Shown here one piece after another: positions 6,028 to 14,474 of a DNA stretch of 29,996 nucleotides. The stretch comes from a virus. The translations under genes were made by a program, and so were the position numbers. The notes below the pieces were generated by a model. The model did not search any database and was not told the DNA's origin. It saw nothing but the letters and a program-made list of their open reading frames with translations. How positions within the stretch are numbered: position 1 is the first letter of the stretch; each line of letters opens with the position of its first letter. The stretch lies in IMG/VR virus record IMGVR_UViG_3300027917_000131, positions 1-29,996 of that record. One strand, 5' to 3'.

Positions 6028-8987
6028 GCCGCGAACTCCCACACTACTTGCATGCGCTGTTTTTCTTCTTTTTCGTATGCCTTGGCAGTGCCAGGGATGG
6101 GCTTTGGGGGCTTGTCCCACGATAATAAGGTGCGTTTCAACAGGGAATAATCCTCAACAGACCCATCCACCTTGACCTGTCTTGGTTTATCGGTTAGAGA
6201 CAATGTGCACGTGTTGCCCCACGATATACCCACTTCGAAATCGACCTTCAGTGGGACAATAAGCCATGGCAGATGGTTGTGCATCCAATCCACCATCATT
6301 TTCTTGGCTATGATCAGTGTTTGATACAATTCACCAGGCCAAATGGCATGACAAATGGAATCGTGCACGGTGGCCCATACGTTGGTCTTCATTTCTCTCG
6401 AGTTCAAAGCTTCAACAATCAATCGTAGAGCTGCAGTAGCAATGTCACCAGCCGTCATCTGTATCGGGTTGTTGATCCCACGTCTGCGGAGGTCGTCACG
6501 TTCGAAGTCCTGCAAGTCAAATCTTCTGCGAAAATCAAAATAAGAGTATATTGCCTTGTTCTTGTTGGCCAACTCCTCTTGTCTCTGGAAATACTTCCTC
6601 ACGGTCGGAAACGTGTCAAGGTACTTTTTGATGATCACCTGTGCTTCTTCTTTAGTGATCTTCAAATCGTCGGCGACAGCTTGTGCGCCTCTGCCACCAA
6701 TAGCCACACCGAGGGAAACAGCTTTGAGATTACTACGATCTGCCTTCTTCAGTTGGTCCTCCGGTATGCCAAGACACATGGCACCAACAAAGGTGTGGAT
6801 ATCTTTGTCATCCCTGAAAGCTTGGATCATGGCCTCGTCGCCAGTGTAATTGGCCAACATCCTCAACTCCATTTGCGAATAGTCGAAGATGCCGATCAAA
6901 CCTTTAGGGTGGTGAGGCACCACACAAGTCTTGACAATACTACCACGTTTGATGCCATGCCAACCAGGGTGACCCTTCACATTGAGACGGAACGTTTCAG
7001 TAGTTCGCACACCGAAGTTAGCGTGACCGATGTTATCCTCGTCCAAGTGAGCACCAATCTTATTTACCCAACTGCCGAGTGTCTTATGGTCAGTGTTATA
7101 TTCAATAAGCTTGTCGATCACTTCTATGATTTTGTTGATCTTTGATTTTTGCTCTAGATCTTCTGTCTTCCTGGCTTTTCCTAATGCCTCCACCAATGAT
7201 TGATGGATTTCGTCGATCACGTCTTTGTCCACGGATCGATTGCCAGCATCCGTCACTCTGGGACAGTCGAGACCAAGGATATCGTACAGCAAGATAGCCT
7301 TATTGACGTAATACCCAAGCTTTATTTCTTGTACTTCTTTCTTAGCAGTCCTGTTCCTGATGCTGCGTATTCTTTCAATGTACCCACGATCATCAAACCA
7401 CTCATAAAGGTCTGCCAGGTTTTCCTCTAACCTCACTCTGATTTCACTCAGACGAGCATTATCAACCTTCACCCCTCTGAATTCCATCTCAGCGATCGGC
7501 AGAATAGCAGGCACAGACCATTTCTTGTGTGCTTCCCACAAATCCTCATCGCGCAACATCCGATCAAAGACTTCCCACAGACGGAAAGTGCCATCAGCAT
7601 CGGCGCAACAATACCGATGCACAATGTCCAAATCAACATCGCCCATGTGTTTGGGGCGATAGATCTGTGGGTCGTTCTTGAAGAACTTGCATCCGAATGG
7701 CGGTTGCTTTGGGTCAATCTCTACTGGGTGATACCTTTGTTCTAGTGGTATCCAATCCGGTATCTCCAGTAACGCATGGCTCAACTCCTCCTTATGGTTG
7801 ACCATGTCAGTAAACCTGGTCACCAAAGTCTCCAAGCCATGCTCGGTACCATCGTTATAGATCGTCCAACTCTGCAACATCGTGTCATCCACGATGTGTT
7901 TTATTATGATGCCAGCAACCCTAAGCCACAAAATATCGAACTTCAAATTGTGCCCGATCACAGGCACTTCTTCCAACATGTCGTTCAATATCGATACGAT
8001 TGCATTCAGTTGAAGGGTGTCTTTCCAGAACGGTGACTCAGGATGATTGAACGGTATGGTGAACGCTCTGCCAGACCCATCGGATATTGACAGAAGGAGC
8101 AATTCCCCATATGGAAGCAAAAACATTTCCAACCCGGTAGTCTCGGTGTCGAGAGCGATTCCGGGTATCCTCCCTGCTCGATATTCATCTTTTATGTTTT
8201 GGCAAGCATCGGCTATGGCTTCTATGGAATCGAGGAGTTTGTAATTACCCCATTGGGTGTGCTCTTCACCGCTGGCCTTGAGATACAAATATCTAAGGTC
8301 CTCTGTCAGCATTTGCTCCAGGGCTTCTGCCGACATGCTGAACTTGCCATGCTTTGGTTTGTTTTCACCACTGCGCAAAATAGCGGATGGGTGATATGAC
8401 GGCCAAAGGGTGAACTCCTCGCATTTTAGATCTTGATATCCATCCCTGATGGCACTGGCGAGGGCTTTTTTCATTTGCCCTTCTGTCCGTGCCCCATAAT
8501 CCTCGCCAGTGACAGTCACACAGCGCTCATACCGATATTTTAGTGTTGGTACTTCTACAAAGTGTCTTTTCTGTCTGGACTTTCCTACAGTCTTGGCTTG
8601 TGGCAAGAAGAAATTGATCGCTGACATGCCGAGAGGAACAATAAACACCGGACGATATTTAGAAATCGCCAACTCCAAATATCGTCTGCAAGCTGTTATT
8701 TCGTCAGCCTTGGGAGGCCTGACTCCCTTTCTGTGATTGCGCTCATCTTTCCATGGTACGCAACGAACAATGTTCTCAAATCGACACCATGATTGTGGTA
8801 TGCCGATATTTTCTAGTATCTCATTCAGCTTCTTGCCTGCAGGACCAACAAATGGTTCGTTCTTTTTGTCCTCCTTCCTGCCTGGCGCCTCCCCAACAAA
8901 CATAATGATCGGCTTTTCAGTTCCTCTTCCAGGCACACATACAGAGATAGCGTGTTTGTGGAGCGAACATTTGGTGCAGTTGGCCAT
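6024..8987 (-). CDS. Uracil-DNA glycosylase / 3'-5' exonuclease / family A DNA polymerase fusion
   Basis: A 987-residue replicative polymerase. Residues 1-225 resemble iron-sulphur uracil-DNA glycosylases (families 4/5): C4-x2-C7, GEAPG at 32-36, PFVGPAG, C76 and C100 completing a four-Cys set, and PSYHPSA near 197. The 3'-5' exonuclease follows: DTETTG (280-285), GHNLKFD (345-351) and Y459-x3-D463. The polymerase has motif A DYSQMELR (Asp702), motif B from R751 and K755, and motif C HDS (His875, Asp876). There is no 5' nuclease; that is a separate gene. In motif B, the residues at the E. coli Phe762 and Tyr766 positions appear to be Leu and Ile. Phage SPO1 polymerase also carries a glycosylase-like domain. 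A DpoZ-like role with PurZ is possible. Confidence 0.93.
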   Translation of the reverse strand: MANCTKCSLHKHAISVCVPGRGTEKPIIMFVGEAPGRKEDKKNEPFVGPAGKKLNEILENIGIPQSWCRFENIVRCVPWKDERNHRKGVRPPKADEITACRRYLELAISKYRPVFIVPLGMSAINFFLPQAKTVGKSRQKRHFVEVPTLKYRYERCVTVTGEDYGARTEGQMKKALASAIRDGYQDLKCEEFTLWPSYHPSAILRSGENKPKHGKFSMSAEALEQMLTEDLRYLYLKASGEEHTQWGNYKLLDSIEAIADACQNIKDEYRAGRIPGIALDTETTGLEMFLLPYGELLLLSISDGSGRAFTIPFNHPESPFWKDTLQLNAIVSILNDMLEEVPVIGHNLKFDILWLRVAGIIIKHIVDDTMLQSWTIYNDGTEHGLETLVTRFTDMVNHKEELSHALLEIPDWIPLEQRYHPVEIDPKQPPFGCKFFKNDPQIYRPKHMGDVDLDIVHRYCCADADGTFRLWEVFDRMLRDEDLWEAHKKWSVPAILPIAEMEFRGVKVDNARLSEIRVRLEENLADLYEWFDDRGYIERIRSIRNRTAKKEVQEIKLGYYVNKAILLYDILGLDCPRVTDAGNRSVDKDVIDEIHQSLVEALGKARKTEDLEQKSKINKIIEVIDKLIEYNTDHKTLGSWVNKIGAHLDEDNIGHANFGVRTTETFRLNVKGHPGWHGIKRGSIVKTCVVPHHPKGLIGIFDYSQMELRMLANYTGDEAMIQAFRDDKDIHTFVGAMCLGIPEDQLKKADRSNLKAVSLGVAIGGRGAQAVADDLKITKEEAQVIIKKYLDTFPTVRKYFQRQEELANKNKAIYSYFDFRRRFDLQDFERDDLRRRGINNPIQMTAGDIATAALRLIVEALNSREMKTNVWATVHDSICHAIWPGELYQTLIIAKKMMVDWMHNHLPWLIVPLKVDFEVGISWGNTCTLSLTDKPRQVKVDGSVEDYSLLKRTLLSWDKPPKPIPGTAKAYEKEEKQRMQVVWEFAA

Positions 8988-8990
8988 GAC

Positions 8991-9305
8991 TTATAGTTTG
9001 TCCAACTCTGCTTTAACTTCCTTGGTGAAATTGATCTTTGCTTGACAGTCTGCCCATTTGACCATTGTGTGGGGCACACCATCGATATCGAACACTGTGC
9101 CAATGAATCTGGCCACCAGCCAATATTCGCCAGACTCACATTGCGGTTCGTTGTCTCTCAGTCCAGGACCAGCCGTGACGATGCGTGCTACCAAACTTTC
9201 TTTCTTGGCGGATTCCGGCGTGATGATCAGCTGGGACGCATTCAGGTCAATTCGTCTTACCAATACAAGATCATGATATGGCTTGATTGAGTCTATTCCG
9301 CGCAT
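8991..9305 (-). CDS. GroES-like co-chaperonin
   Basis: A 104-residue protein with Cpn10 features: IKPYHDLVLVRRID at residues 8-21 (compare I-R-P-L-H-D-R-V-I-V-K-R in GroES), a short mobile-loop-like section (NASQLIITPES), VARIVTAGPG for the barrel strand, a GEYWLVARFIGT stretch and a C-terminal strand ending in QAKINF. Phage versions such as T4 gp31 replace host GroES so that GroEL can fold large phage proteins. No GroEL gene is seen here, so it would use the host's. It lies just ahead of the polymerase and overlaps the upstream stop by one base (TAATG). The mobile loop is shorter than usual, so confidence is moderate. Confidence 0.7.
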   Translation of the reverse strand: MRGIDSIKPYHDLVLVRRIDLNASQLIITPESAKKESLVARIVTAGPGLRDNEPQCESGEYWLVARFIGTVFDIDGVPHTMVKWADCQAKINFTKEVKAELDKL

Positions 9306-9625
9306 TATTCTTCACCTTCGTCGTCTGTGTCATCCTGCCTATAATTGTTGTCAGCTTTGCTCGGTCTTACTCTTCTGCGTCTGGTCGCATTCCCCTGTTG
9401 TTGGTCCTTGTAATCCGGGTCGTACTTTCTGAATATCATCTCAATACCGAACTCACCGTTCTTGTTCTCCCACGGGAACAGATGAATAACAGCATTGGAT
9501 AAATCAAGTGCTACTGGGCAATGAGTTTTGGTGTAGTAATAATCGTTCTTGTTGGCATCCACCCTGCCAGTGAATGCTAATTTCAGTCTGTCCTGGTACA
9601 CTTCGACATTTCTTCCTGTTGCCAT
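9305..9625 (-). CDS. Hypothetical protein with acidic tail, 106 aa
   Basis: No family recognised. Residues 1-68 look beta-rich (NVEVYQDRLKLAFTGRV, GIEMIFRKYD), followed by a basic patch RRRRVRP and a disordered acidic C-terminus ending DDTDDEGEE. A small beta-domain plus basic stretch and acidic tail is the general plan of single-stranded DNA-binding or protein-docking factors, but this is not enough to assign a function. It lies between the primase gene and the GroES-like gene, coupled to the latter by TAATG. Confidence 0.68.
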   Translation of the reverse strand: MATGRNVEVYQDRLKLAFTGRVDANKNDYYYTKTHCPVALDLSNAVIHLFPWENKNGEFGIEMIFRKYDPDYKDQQQGNATRRRRVRPSKADNNYRQDDTDDEGEE

Positions 9626-9629
9626 GTTT

Positions 9630-10568
9630 CTACCTTAGAATAAACGACACTTGCTCGGTGAAGGTATCGAAGGAACTAGCATTATTCAGCCTGTCTTGAA
9701 AGTCCTTAGCTGAATCTGGATCATCTCCATATTCCAGCTCCACGATACTGCATTTACACCCCCTACGTGTCAGTTTTTTTGCCAGGTCAATCGATTCTTG
9801 TCTAGCGTCTCCATCCAGGGCTATATAGTAATGGTCAAAACCAGCTTCTACCAACATGTGTGTTTGTTCCGCCGTCACATTCTTCCCGTATGTAGCTATT
9901 GCATTCAACCCTGCAGCTATGGCGGAAAATACACCCTCAGTTATGATCACATCTTTGTACCGAACAGCGTATGACAGGTGATATATTTTGTCTCTTGCAT
10001 TCGATCCAGGAGGATTTTTGTATCTCAATTTGTGATTTCTGTATGTCCTGGCTACCCAATATAGTGTTCTTCCCTCCTCGTCATAATCGGGTAATATGAT
10101 TCTGCCCTTACCAGCATGATCACTACGATCTTGCAACGGCACATTCTTCATGTTGGAGGTACCAACACCAACACCGTAGTGATTGATTTGATATTCGGTC
10201 AACCCCCTATCGAGTAGATATTTATAAGCTTCCATAAGAGGAGAAATATCCTCATAGTCCTTTGGCAATTCGACAAAAGTTTCCTTCGGAGGCTCCTTGT
10301 AGTTGTATTTCAAACTTCTGACAAATTCTTCCCATTTGGACAAATCTACCGTGTTGAATATCTGCAATTTCAAACGGGAGACTGGCCCCCTAGCTCTACA
10401 CCGGTAACAGTTGTACCAACCCCGTATCCCGTGATAATACTTGGTGGGGTTGACATACAGATGATGGCTCTTGTCCTTTTTGCCGACCCTCTGCAGACAG
10501 AAAGGGCAATTGAATCGGTATTCGTCCGATCTCCCGGCTTTGATGTATTCACCGAGACCAGTGATCAT
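9630..10568 (-). CDS. DnaG-like primase (zinc finger plus Toprim)
   Basis: A 312-residue primase that would synthesise RNA primers for the lagging strand. The N-terminal zinc-binding domain has C21-x2-C24 and C54-x2-C57. The Toprim catalytic core has IITEGVFSA (Glu211) and YIALDGD with Asp252 and Asp254. The protein lacks a C-terminal helicase domain; the DnaB-like helicase is encoded separately at 12612-13985. The start ATG at 10568 overlaps the stop of the winged-helix gene (ATGA). It is shorter than bacterial DnaG (about 580 residues), as is usual for phage primases. Confidence 0.9.
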   Translation of the reverse strand: MITGLGEYIKAGRSDEYRFNCPFCLQRVGKKDKSHHLYVNPTKYYHGIRGWYNCYRCRARGPVSRLKLQIFNTVDLSKWEEFVRSLKYNYKEPPKETFVELPKDYEDISPLMEAYKYLLDRGLTEYQINHYGVGVGTSNMKNVPLQDRSDHAGKGRIILPDYDEEGRTLYWVARTYRNHKLRYKNPPGSNARDKIYHLSYAVRYKDVIITEGVFSAIAAGLNAIATYGKNVTAEQTHMLVEAGFDHYYIALDGDARQESIDLAKKLTRRGCKCSIVELEYGDDPDSAKDFQDRLNNASSFDTFTEQVSFILR

Positions 10569-10822
10569 TTCTCATCAACCAAACTAAATACAACCAACTT
10601 TTGGTTGTGGATGCCTTGATCTGTAAACCGATCACAGTCCACCATACCATACGTGACCCGTCTTTTCACGATCTTTTTCTTCACCATGTCACGCAAGGTA
10701 ACACGAACCACTTGTGGTGCGACTTTCAATTCTTTGGCTATGTCAGCAGCAAGTAACTCCTCACCAGGCCTGCTCTTCAACACATCGTATATTTGTTGTT
10801 GCCTAGGACCCATTTTCGCCAT
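10565..10822 (-). CDS. Winged helix-turn-helix DNA-binding protein, 85 aa
   Basis: Residues 5-55 fit a winged helix: RQQQIYDVLKSRPGEEL (helix 1), AADIAKELKV (helix 2), APQVVRVTLRDMVKKKIVKR (recognition helix), then a wing strand. This resembles MarR- or replication-initiator-type domains. A second Met four codons in could also start it, but AGGAAG eight bases before 10822 supports the longer form. It overlaps the previous gene by 20 bases and feeds into primase by ATGA. It may be a transcription factor of the replication operon or an origin/primase accessory protein. Confidence 0.75.
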   Translation of the reverse strand: MAKMGPRQQQIYDVLKSRPGEELLAADIAKELKVAPQVVRVTLRDMVKKKIVKRRVTYGMVDCDRFTDQGIHNQKLVVFSLVDEK

Positions 10823-11030
10823 TTTTCTGCTTCCTGGACGAAATGAGTTTCTCTTCTAAGCCGCGGTCTTCTATCTTGTTGAAATTTTGTCTAAGCCTAA
10901 TAGCTAGAGTCTTCCTTATGCCAGACAATATTTGCAATCGGCCAGTCAGCTTCTCAACTTGGCTATTGACCCATGCATGTTGGGTTTCTATTTCCAATTG
11001 TATTTCAATCAAATCATCGTCTGACAACAT
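10803..11030 (-). CDS. Small coiled-coil protein, 75 aa
   Basis: An almost wholly helical protein: LIEIQLEIETQHAWVNSQVE followed by a Leu/Ile heptad pattern to about residue 55, then a charged tail. I start it at ATG 11030, three bases after the purZ-like stop; a GTG at 11039 is the alternative. Its 3' end overlaps the winged-helix gene by 20 bases. No function recognised; a dimeric accessory factor is plausible. Confidence 0.62.
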   Translation of the reverse strand: MLSDDDLIEIQLEIETQHAWVNSQVEKLTGRLQILSGIRKTLAIRLRQNFNKIEDRGLEEKLISSRKQKNGENGS

Positions 11031-11032
11031 AG

Positions 11033-12622
11033 CTACCACGCGCGTCTGTCGATCAACCCTTCTGGGCTGAACCTGGTGGAAATCAAAGTCACTGGAACCT
11101 TCCCAAACTTCTCTATGCGTTCGATAAATTTCTTGGTTCCCTCGGTCAGTTCTTCGTATTTGTTGGCCCTTCTGTTATCGACAGAAATATAGTCTGCAAA
11201 GGTGAGGGCCAGATCGGTTGGCGAGTTCAACCGAAGAGCTGCCTCGAATTGTGGCCATTCAAAAGTACCAACACGTCTCTTGCGTTTGGTGGTGGAGGTA
11301 GTCTCGGTCTTCACCAGCTCGTCGAGGGGCACACCGGATTCCATGGATAGCTGTTCGATAGTGATTTCCTCCGCCATCGGACCACTGGTGCCGCCAACAG
11401 GAGACTGTACTCTGATCGGATGTGCCCTGATAACCATAATGATGTTGCGAATGTTGTGCGGTGGAACACCAGACTCGGACAAGATACCAGAGACGGAACA
11501 ATCTCTCGATGTCACGTATGGGAAGGGGCCGTGATACAAACTAAGGCCTGTGCCCTGCGTGCCTTCGACCAAGATATTGATACCGGATTCGTACGCTTCG
11601 TCGAGCACTTGGGAAGTTGGTTTCAAATAGGGCTTGAGTTCTTTGATGTCTCTGGCCAGGGTGGTTGTTTCTGGATCGCGCATGATGCGCCTAGAGACAG
11701 CCGATCCAACACCCTGTCCGGTTGACCCTATACCACCGACAATGGTGTTAGCCTCCCTTTCTCTGTCGGCTTCGGTGACAATCAATGCTTGTGGATCGAT
11801 CCACAGCCTCTCTGGAGAAAGATTGTTATCTCTTATCTCCTCGAGGAGTTTGGGTACCCATAGCACTGCCCCTGGTGCCAAGGCAACCTTTGCTGTTTTG
11901 TTATGACGTGTTCCTGATGGGATGTGATGGAAGCAATAGACCTCACCAGACCAGGGCTCGAATACCTTGTGTCCTGCGTTTGCCCCACCACTGCGAATGA
12001 ATAAATCGTATTCCGGAGCGATATATGATACTACGTTGCCCTTGCCTTCACTGCCGAATTGTCCACCTAGAATAACATCGACTCTCTTTTGTCCTGCTCT
12101 GGTTCCGATGAATCCGACGAACTCTGCCACGTCATTCATCTTCCTGGAATAATCGAACAAAGAGGTGTCTATGATGGCATCGGCATGGCTGGCCAAAGCT
12201 CGAACGGCACATTCGATATCAGTCTCGTATATCCTGAGATATGGTGCGTCTCCTGGCCGATTACGGCTGACGTGCCTCTTCTTCAAGGTGGCGAATGGGG
12301 CGAAGACGTGAACATGCGTAACCTTTGACCTTGGAAACGCTTTTTTGATTGCTTCGATCTGGGGAATAGTCCTCACACAGTCGATAACAATCCTATTAGC
12401 TTTCACCTTCTTGGCGGCATCTGCCACCCATTGACCATTGGTAGCATCATCCAAGCTGTTACCGCCGTGGATCAAGGCGAATCTGGTCTCATCCGATACG
12501 GCTTTCTTGACCACCTCATTGGTCTTCAGAATCTCGGCACCATATCTCTGCGACAATATCTCAGCAAGTCTAGACTTACCGGCAGCAACAGATCCGGATA
12601 GTATTACCACACTATTCGTCAT
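11033..12622 (-). CDS. purZ: Nucleotide kinase-like domain fused to PurZ-type adenylosuccinate synthetase
   Basis: A 529-residue fusion. Residues 1-175 are a P-loop kinase-like domain: Walker A GSVAAGKS (10-17), VIDCVRT near 79-85, and an Arg-rich section (KKRHVSRNRPGD) resembling a lid. Residues 180-529 are an adenylosuccinate synthetase: GGQFGSEGKG (186-195), NAGHK with His218, GSTGQGVGSAVSRR (299-312), VEGTQGTGLS and GPFPYVTSRD (352-374). The PurA catalytic Asp of G-D-E-G-K-G is Ser191, and the PurA GTP motif T-K-L-D is T-F-A-D (474-477). Both changes are those I know from phage PurZ, which joins Asp to dGMP for 2-aminoadenine DNA. ATG 12622 has AAGGA upstream; a GTG at 12643 is possible. 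The kinase may phosphorylate dZMP or supply dGMP. Confidence 0.85.
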   Translation of the reverse strand: MTNSVVILSGSVAAGKSRLAEILSQRYGAEILKTNEVVKKAVSDETRFALIHGGNSLDDATNGQWVADAAKKVKANRIVIDCVRTIPQIEAIKKAFPRSKVTHVHVFAPFATLKKRHVSRNRPGDAPYLRIYETDIECAVRALASHADAIIDTSLFDYSRKMNDVAEFVGFIGTRAGQKRVDVILGGQFGSEGKGNVVSYIAPEYDLFIRSGGANAGHKVFEPWSGEVYCFHHIPSGTRHNKTAKVALAPGAVLWVPKLLEEIRDNNLSPERLWIDPQALIVTEADREREANTIVGGIGSTGQGVGSAVSRRIMRDPETTTLARDIKELKPYLKPTSQVLDEAYESGINILVEGTQGTGLSLYHGPFPYVTSRDCSVSGILSESGVPPHNIRNIIMVIRAHPIRVQSPVGGTSGPMAEEITIEQLSMESGVPLDELVKTETTSTTKRKRRVGTFEWPQFEAALRLNSPTDLALTFADYISVDNRRANKYEELTEGTKKFIERIEKFGKVPVTLISTRFSPEGLIDRRAW

Positions 12623-13985
12623 CATCTTCCTTCGCCTTTCCACCAGTTATTTGTTTCGATAACAATTTTTCTTCTTTGCTAACCTGCCGGATGTAGCATT
12701 GGTCCAAATAGGCCATCAAATAGATAGTGGTTTTGTCAATACCTCTTCTAGACTTGTCTATGTACAACCTAGCCCTATCATTGTTGCCTTCTTGTCTGGT
12801 CCTGTTGAAGCTACATATTCCGTCCGACTTGGCCACTTTGCGCCAGCTGTCCGCGATACGCTCTTTGGTGATCACTTCCCATGGTCTATCGCGGTCAAAG
12901 ATAAACCTTTGTATCTGCGAAGCTGTCCACACAGCACAATTAAAATCGTTGGCAATACCAATGATCTCAGAGTATATTCTGCCTATGCTCTGATACTCGT
13001 TTTCATGTACTGGCTTCAGCTCCTCAGGATAGTCAAGAATCACCAATCCGGGCTTGATGCCGTCATGAGTTATCAATCTCGATAGATAAGCTCGTATTTG
13101 CGGCATGGACACAGAGTGAGGGGAGTAATATTTGATCCTGAGATATCTACCCCTCAACTGGTCCAGTTTGTCAGCCCGTTCTTGATATTCTGTCGTGTTG
13201 TCAGTTACGTCATCGATTCTGACTTTGCAGAATCGGGCGGCATAACGTACGCCAACATCGACATGATCCATATCGCCGATTGTGATATGCACAACGGCTT
13301 CTTCGTTCATGATCGCGGCACAACCCAAGTTGATCAACCACTGGGTTTTACCCGATCCTGGAGGCGCCATCACAACCCACACTTCCCCGCGACCAGTACC
13401 ACCGTGTTGGGTGCGGTCGAATTCGGGAATCATGGTTGGTATGCGCGAAACCCCGTAGTGTGTCTCGTATGCCATTCCCGGTATTCGCTGAAACAAACCA
13501 AACAATTGCATACCAGCACTATCGATGTCTTCACCAACAGTCAGTGCCTTATTGATAATGTCGCCAACTTGGTCAAACGCGGAATCGTGGTCTATCAGAT
13601 CGGCCACTTTGATTATTGCAGACTTCAATGCCTGCCGCTTGCCAAATCTGATCACCCTCTCTCTTACCGCTTTAGCATCACCGAGATCGATTTCATAGAT
13701 AGTGTCTATTTGTTCCACCACCGTGTTGATCACATCACTCGGGATGTGATAGTTGGAAGCATACTCCCGTATCTCTTCCACAATGGTGGCTTGGCTCGGT
13801 ATCTCTTGATGTCTATGATACAGAGACATGGATACCCTGATCAAGGAGGCCAAGTATTCATAGTCAAAGTATTTGTAGTCTACAACGTCTTCGTATTTCT
13901 GTATGAATCCTATATCGCGCAGGCATAACGCAGCTATCTTCTTCTGGAAGGCTTCACTATATTTGTAGGATTCCTGTTTCTTCAT
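12612..13985 (-). CDS. DnaB-like replicative helicase
   Basis: A 457-residue RecA-fold helicase. The N-terminal 150 residues are helical, matching the DnaB primase-binding region. Walker A is MAPPGSGKTQW (about 206-216), Walker B is LVILDYPEEL (about 309), and an arginine-rich C-terminal segment (FNRTRQEGNNDRARLYIDKS) fits the SF4 helicase end. It would unwind the fork and recruit the primase encoded downstream. I start it at ATG 13985, overlapping the previous stop (ATGA); 12 more codons would be needed for the longer frame. It overlaps the purZ-like gene by 11 bases, placing that gene directly in the replisome operon. Confidence 0.88.
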   Translation of the reverse strand: MKKQESYKYSEAFQKKIAALCLRDIGFIQKYEDVVDYKYFDYEYLASLIRVSMSLYHRHQEIPSQATIVEEIREYASNYHIPSDVINTVVEQIDTIYEIDLGDAKAVRERVIRFGKRQALKSAIIKVADLIDHDSAFDQVGDIINKALTVGEDIDSAGMQLFGLFQRIPGMAYETHYGVSRIPTMIPEFDRTQHGGTGRGEVWVVMAPPGSGKTQWLINLGCAAIMNEEAVVHITIGDMDHVDVGVRYAARFCKVRIDDVTDNTTEYQERADKLDQLRGRYLRIKYYSPHSVSMPQIRAYLSRLITHDGIKPGLVILDYPEELKPVHENEYQSIGRIYSEIIGIANDFNCAVWTASQIQRFIFDRDRPWEVITKERIADSWRKVAKSDGICSFNRTRQEGNNDRARLYIDKSRRGIDKTTIYLMAYLDQCYIRQVSKEEKLLSKQITGGKAKEDDDE

Positions 13986-14191
13986 TTCGGTGTCATTGTC
14001 TTGCCGTGTTGTTTCAAACAATCATCGGAGATACAACTACCGTCTGGATCGACTTGAATAAATCCACAATCCTCGCATATTACTACGGCGGCTTTGCCTT
14101 CTGCCCATGTTTTCTCGTCTGTGATACCAGCCAGATCTCTGGTATCTTCGCCCCATATTTCTATCGAACATTGCTTGCAAAAGTTAGCCAT
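13982..14191 (-). CDS. Small zinc-binding protein, 69 aa
   Basis: A tiny protein with CKQC at residues 5-8, CEDCG near 39-43, and two further Cys near 52-57 (CISDDC). This could form one or two zinc ribbons or knuckles. Its start shares one base with the preceding stop (TAATG), and its own stop overlaps the helicase start. It may be a helicase or DNA-binding accessory protein; no specific family recognised. Confidence 0.7.
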   Translation of the reverse strand: MANFCKQCSIEIWGEDTRDLAGITDEKTWAEGKAAVVICEDCGFIQVDPDGSCISDDCLKQHGKTMTPK

Positions 14192-14469
14192 TATCTTAAC
14201 AGTGTTTTGATTTGATTCCTGGTTTCCTTGGTAGTGGTTTCGAATTCGTGCTTTGTACTGCTATCGCGCCTAGAAGCCGCCCATGACAGTTCTTTCAATG
14301 CGATCTTGGCCCAATATTTCGAGGCCACCTTGTGTAGTGTGTTGACACACTCGTCAAGATCGTCTCCCTCTTCTATTTCGGCCGAGATAGTAAAGTTTGG
14401 CTTGACATGTTCATATTTGCCGATACTGATATTGTGCGAAATAGTCACTGAAATTTCTTTAGTCTTCAT
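14191..14469 (-). CDS. Hypothetical protein, 92 aa
   Basis: The first 40 residues form an amphipathic beta-rich segment (ISVTISHNISIGKYEHVKPN, FTISAEI), the rest is helical, ending in a basic tail. Small proteins with a similar I-G-x-Y-E/H-x-x-K/E-P pattern occur beside helicase and recombination genes in other phages, as I recall, but their function is not known to me. It lies five bases after the SF2 helicase stop and is coupled to the zinc-protein gene downstream. Confidence 0.65.
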   Translation of the reverse strand: MKTKEISVTISHNISIGKYEHVKPNFTISAEIEEGDDLDECVNTLHKVASKYWAKIALKELSWAASRRDSSTKHEFETTTKETRNQIKTLLR

Positions 14470-14474
14470 TTCCG

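Noticed and set aside
5530-6120. Longer start for the 165-residue gene at 6120
   Set aside because: It would overlap the polymerase by 94 bases, whereas the ATG at 6027 makes a standard ATGA junction.
11033-12622. Ordinary host-type purA for adenine synthesis
   Set aside because: The catalytic Asp is Ser and the GTP-binding motif is lost, which would disable normal PurA; the location in a replication operon also fits PurZ better.
13098-13928. Plus-strand reading frame of 276 codons across the helicase gene
   Set aside because: It is antisense to the DnaB-like gene with Walker motifs and appears to be a by-product of codon use.
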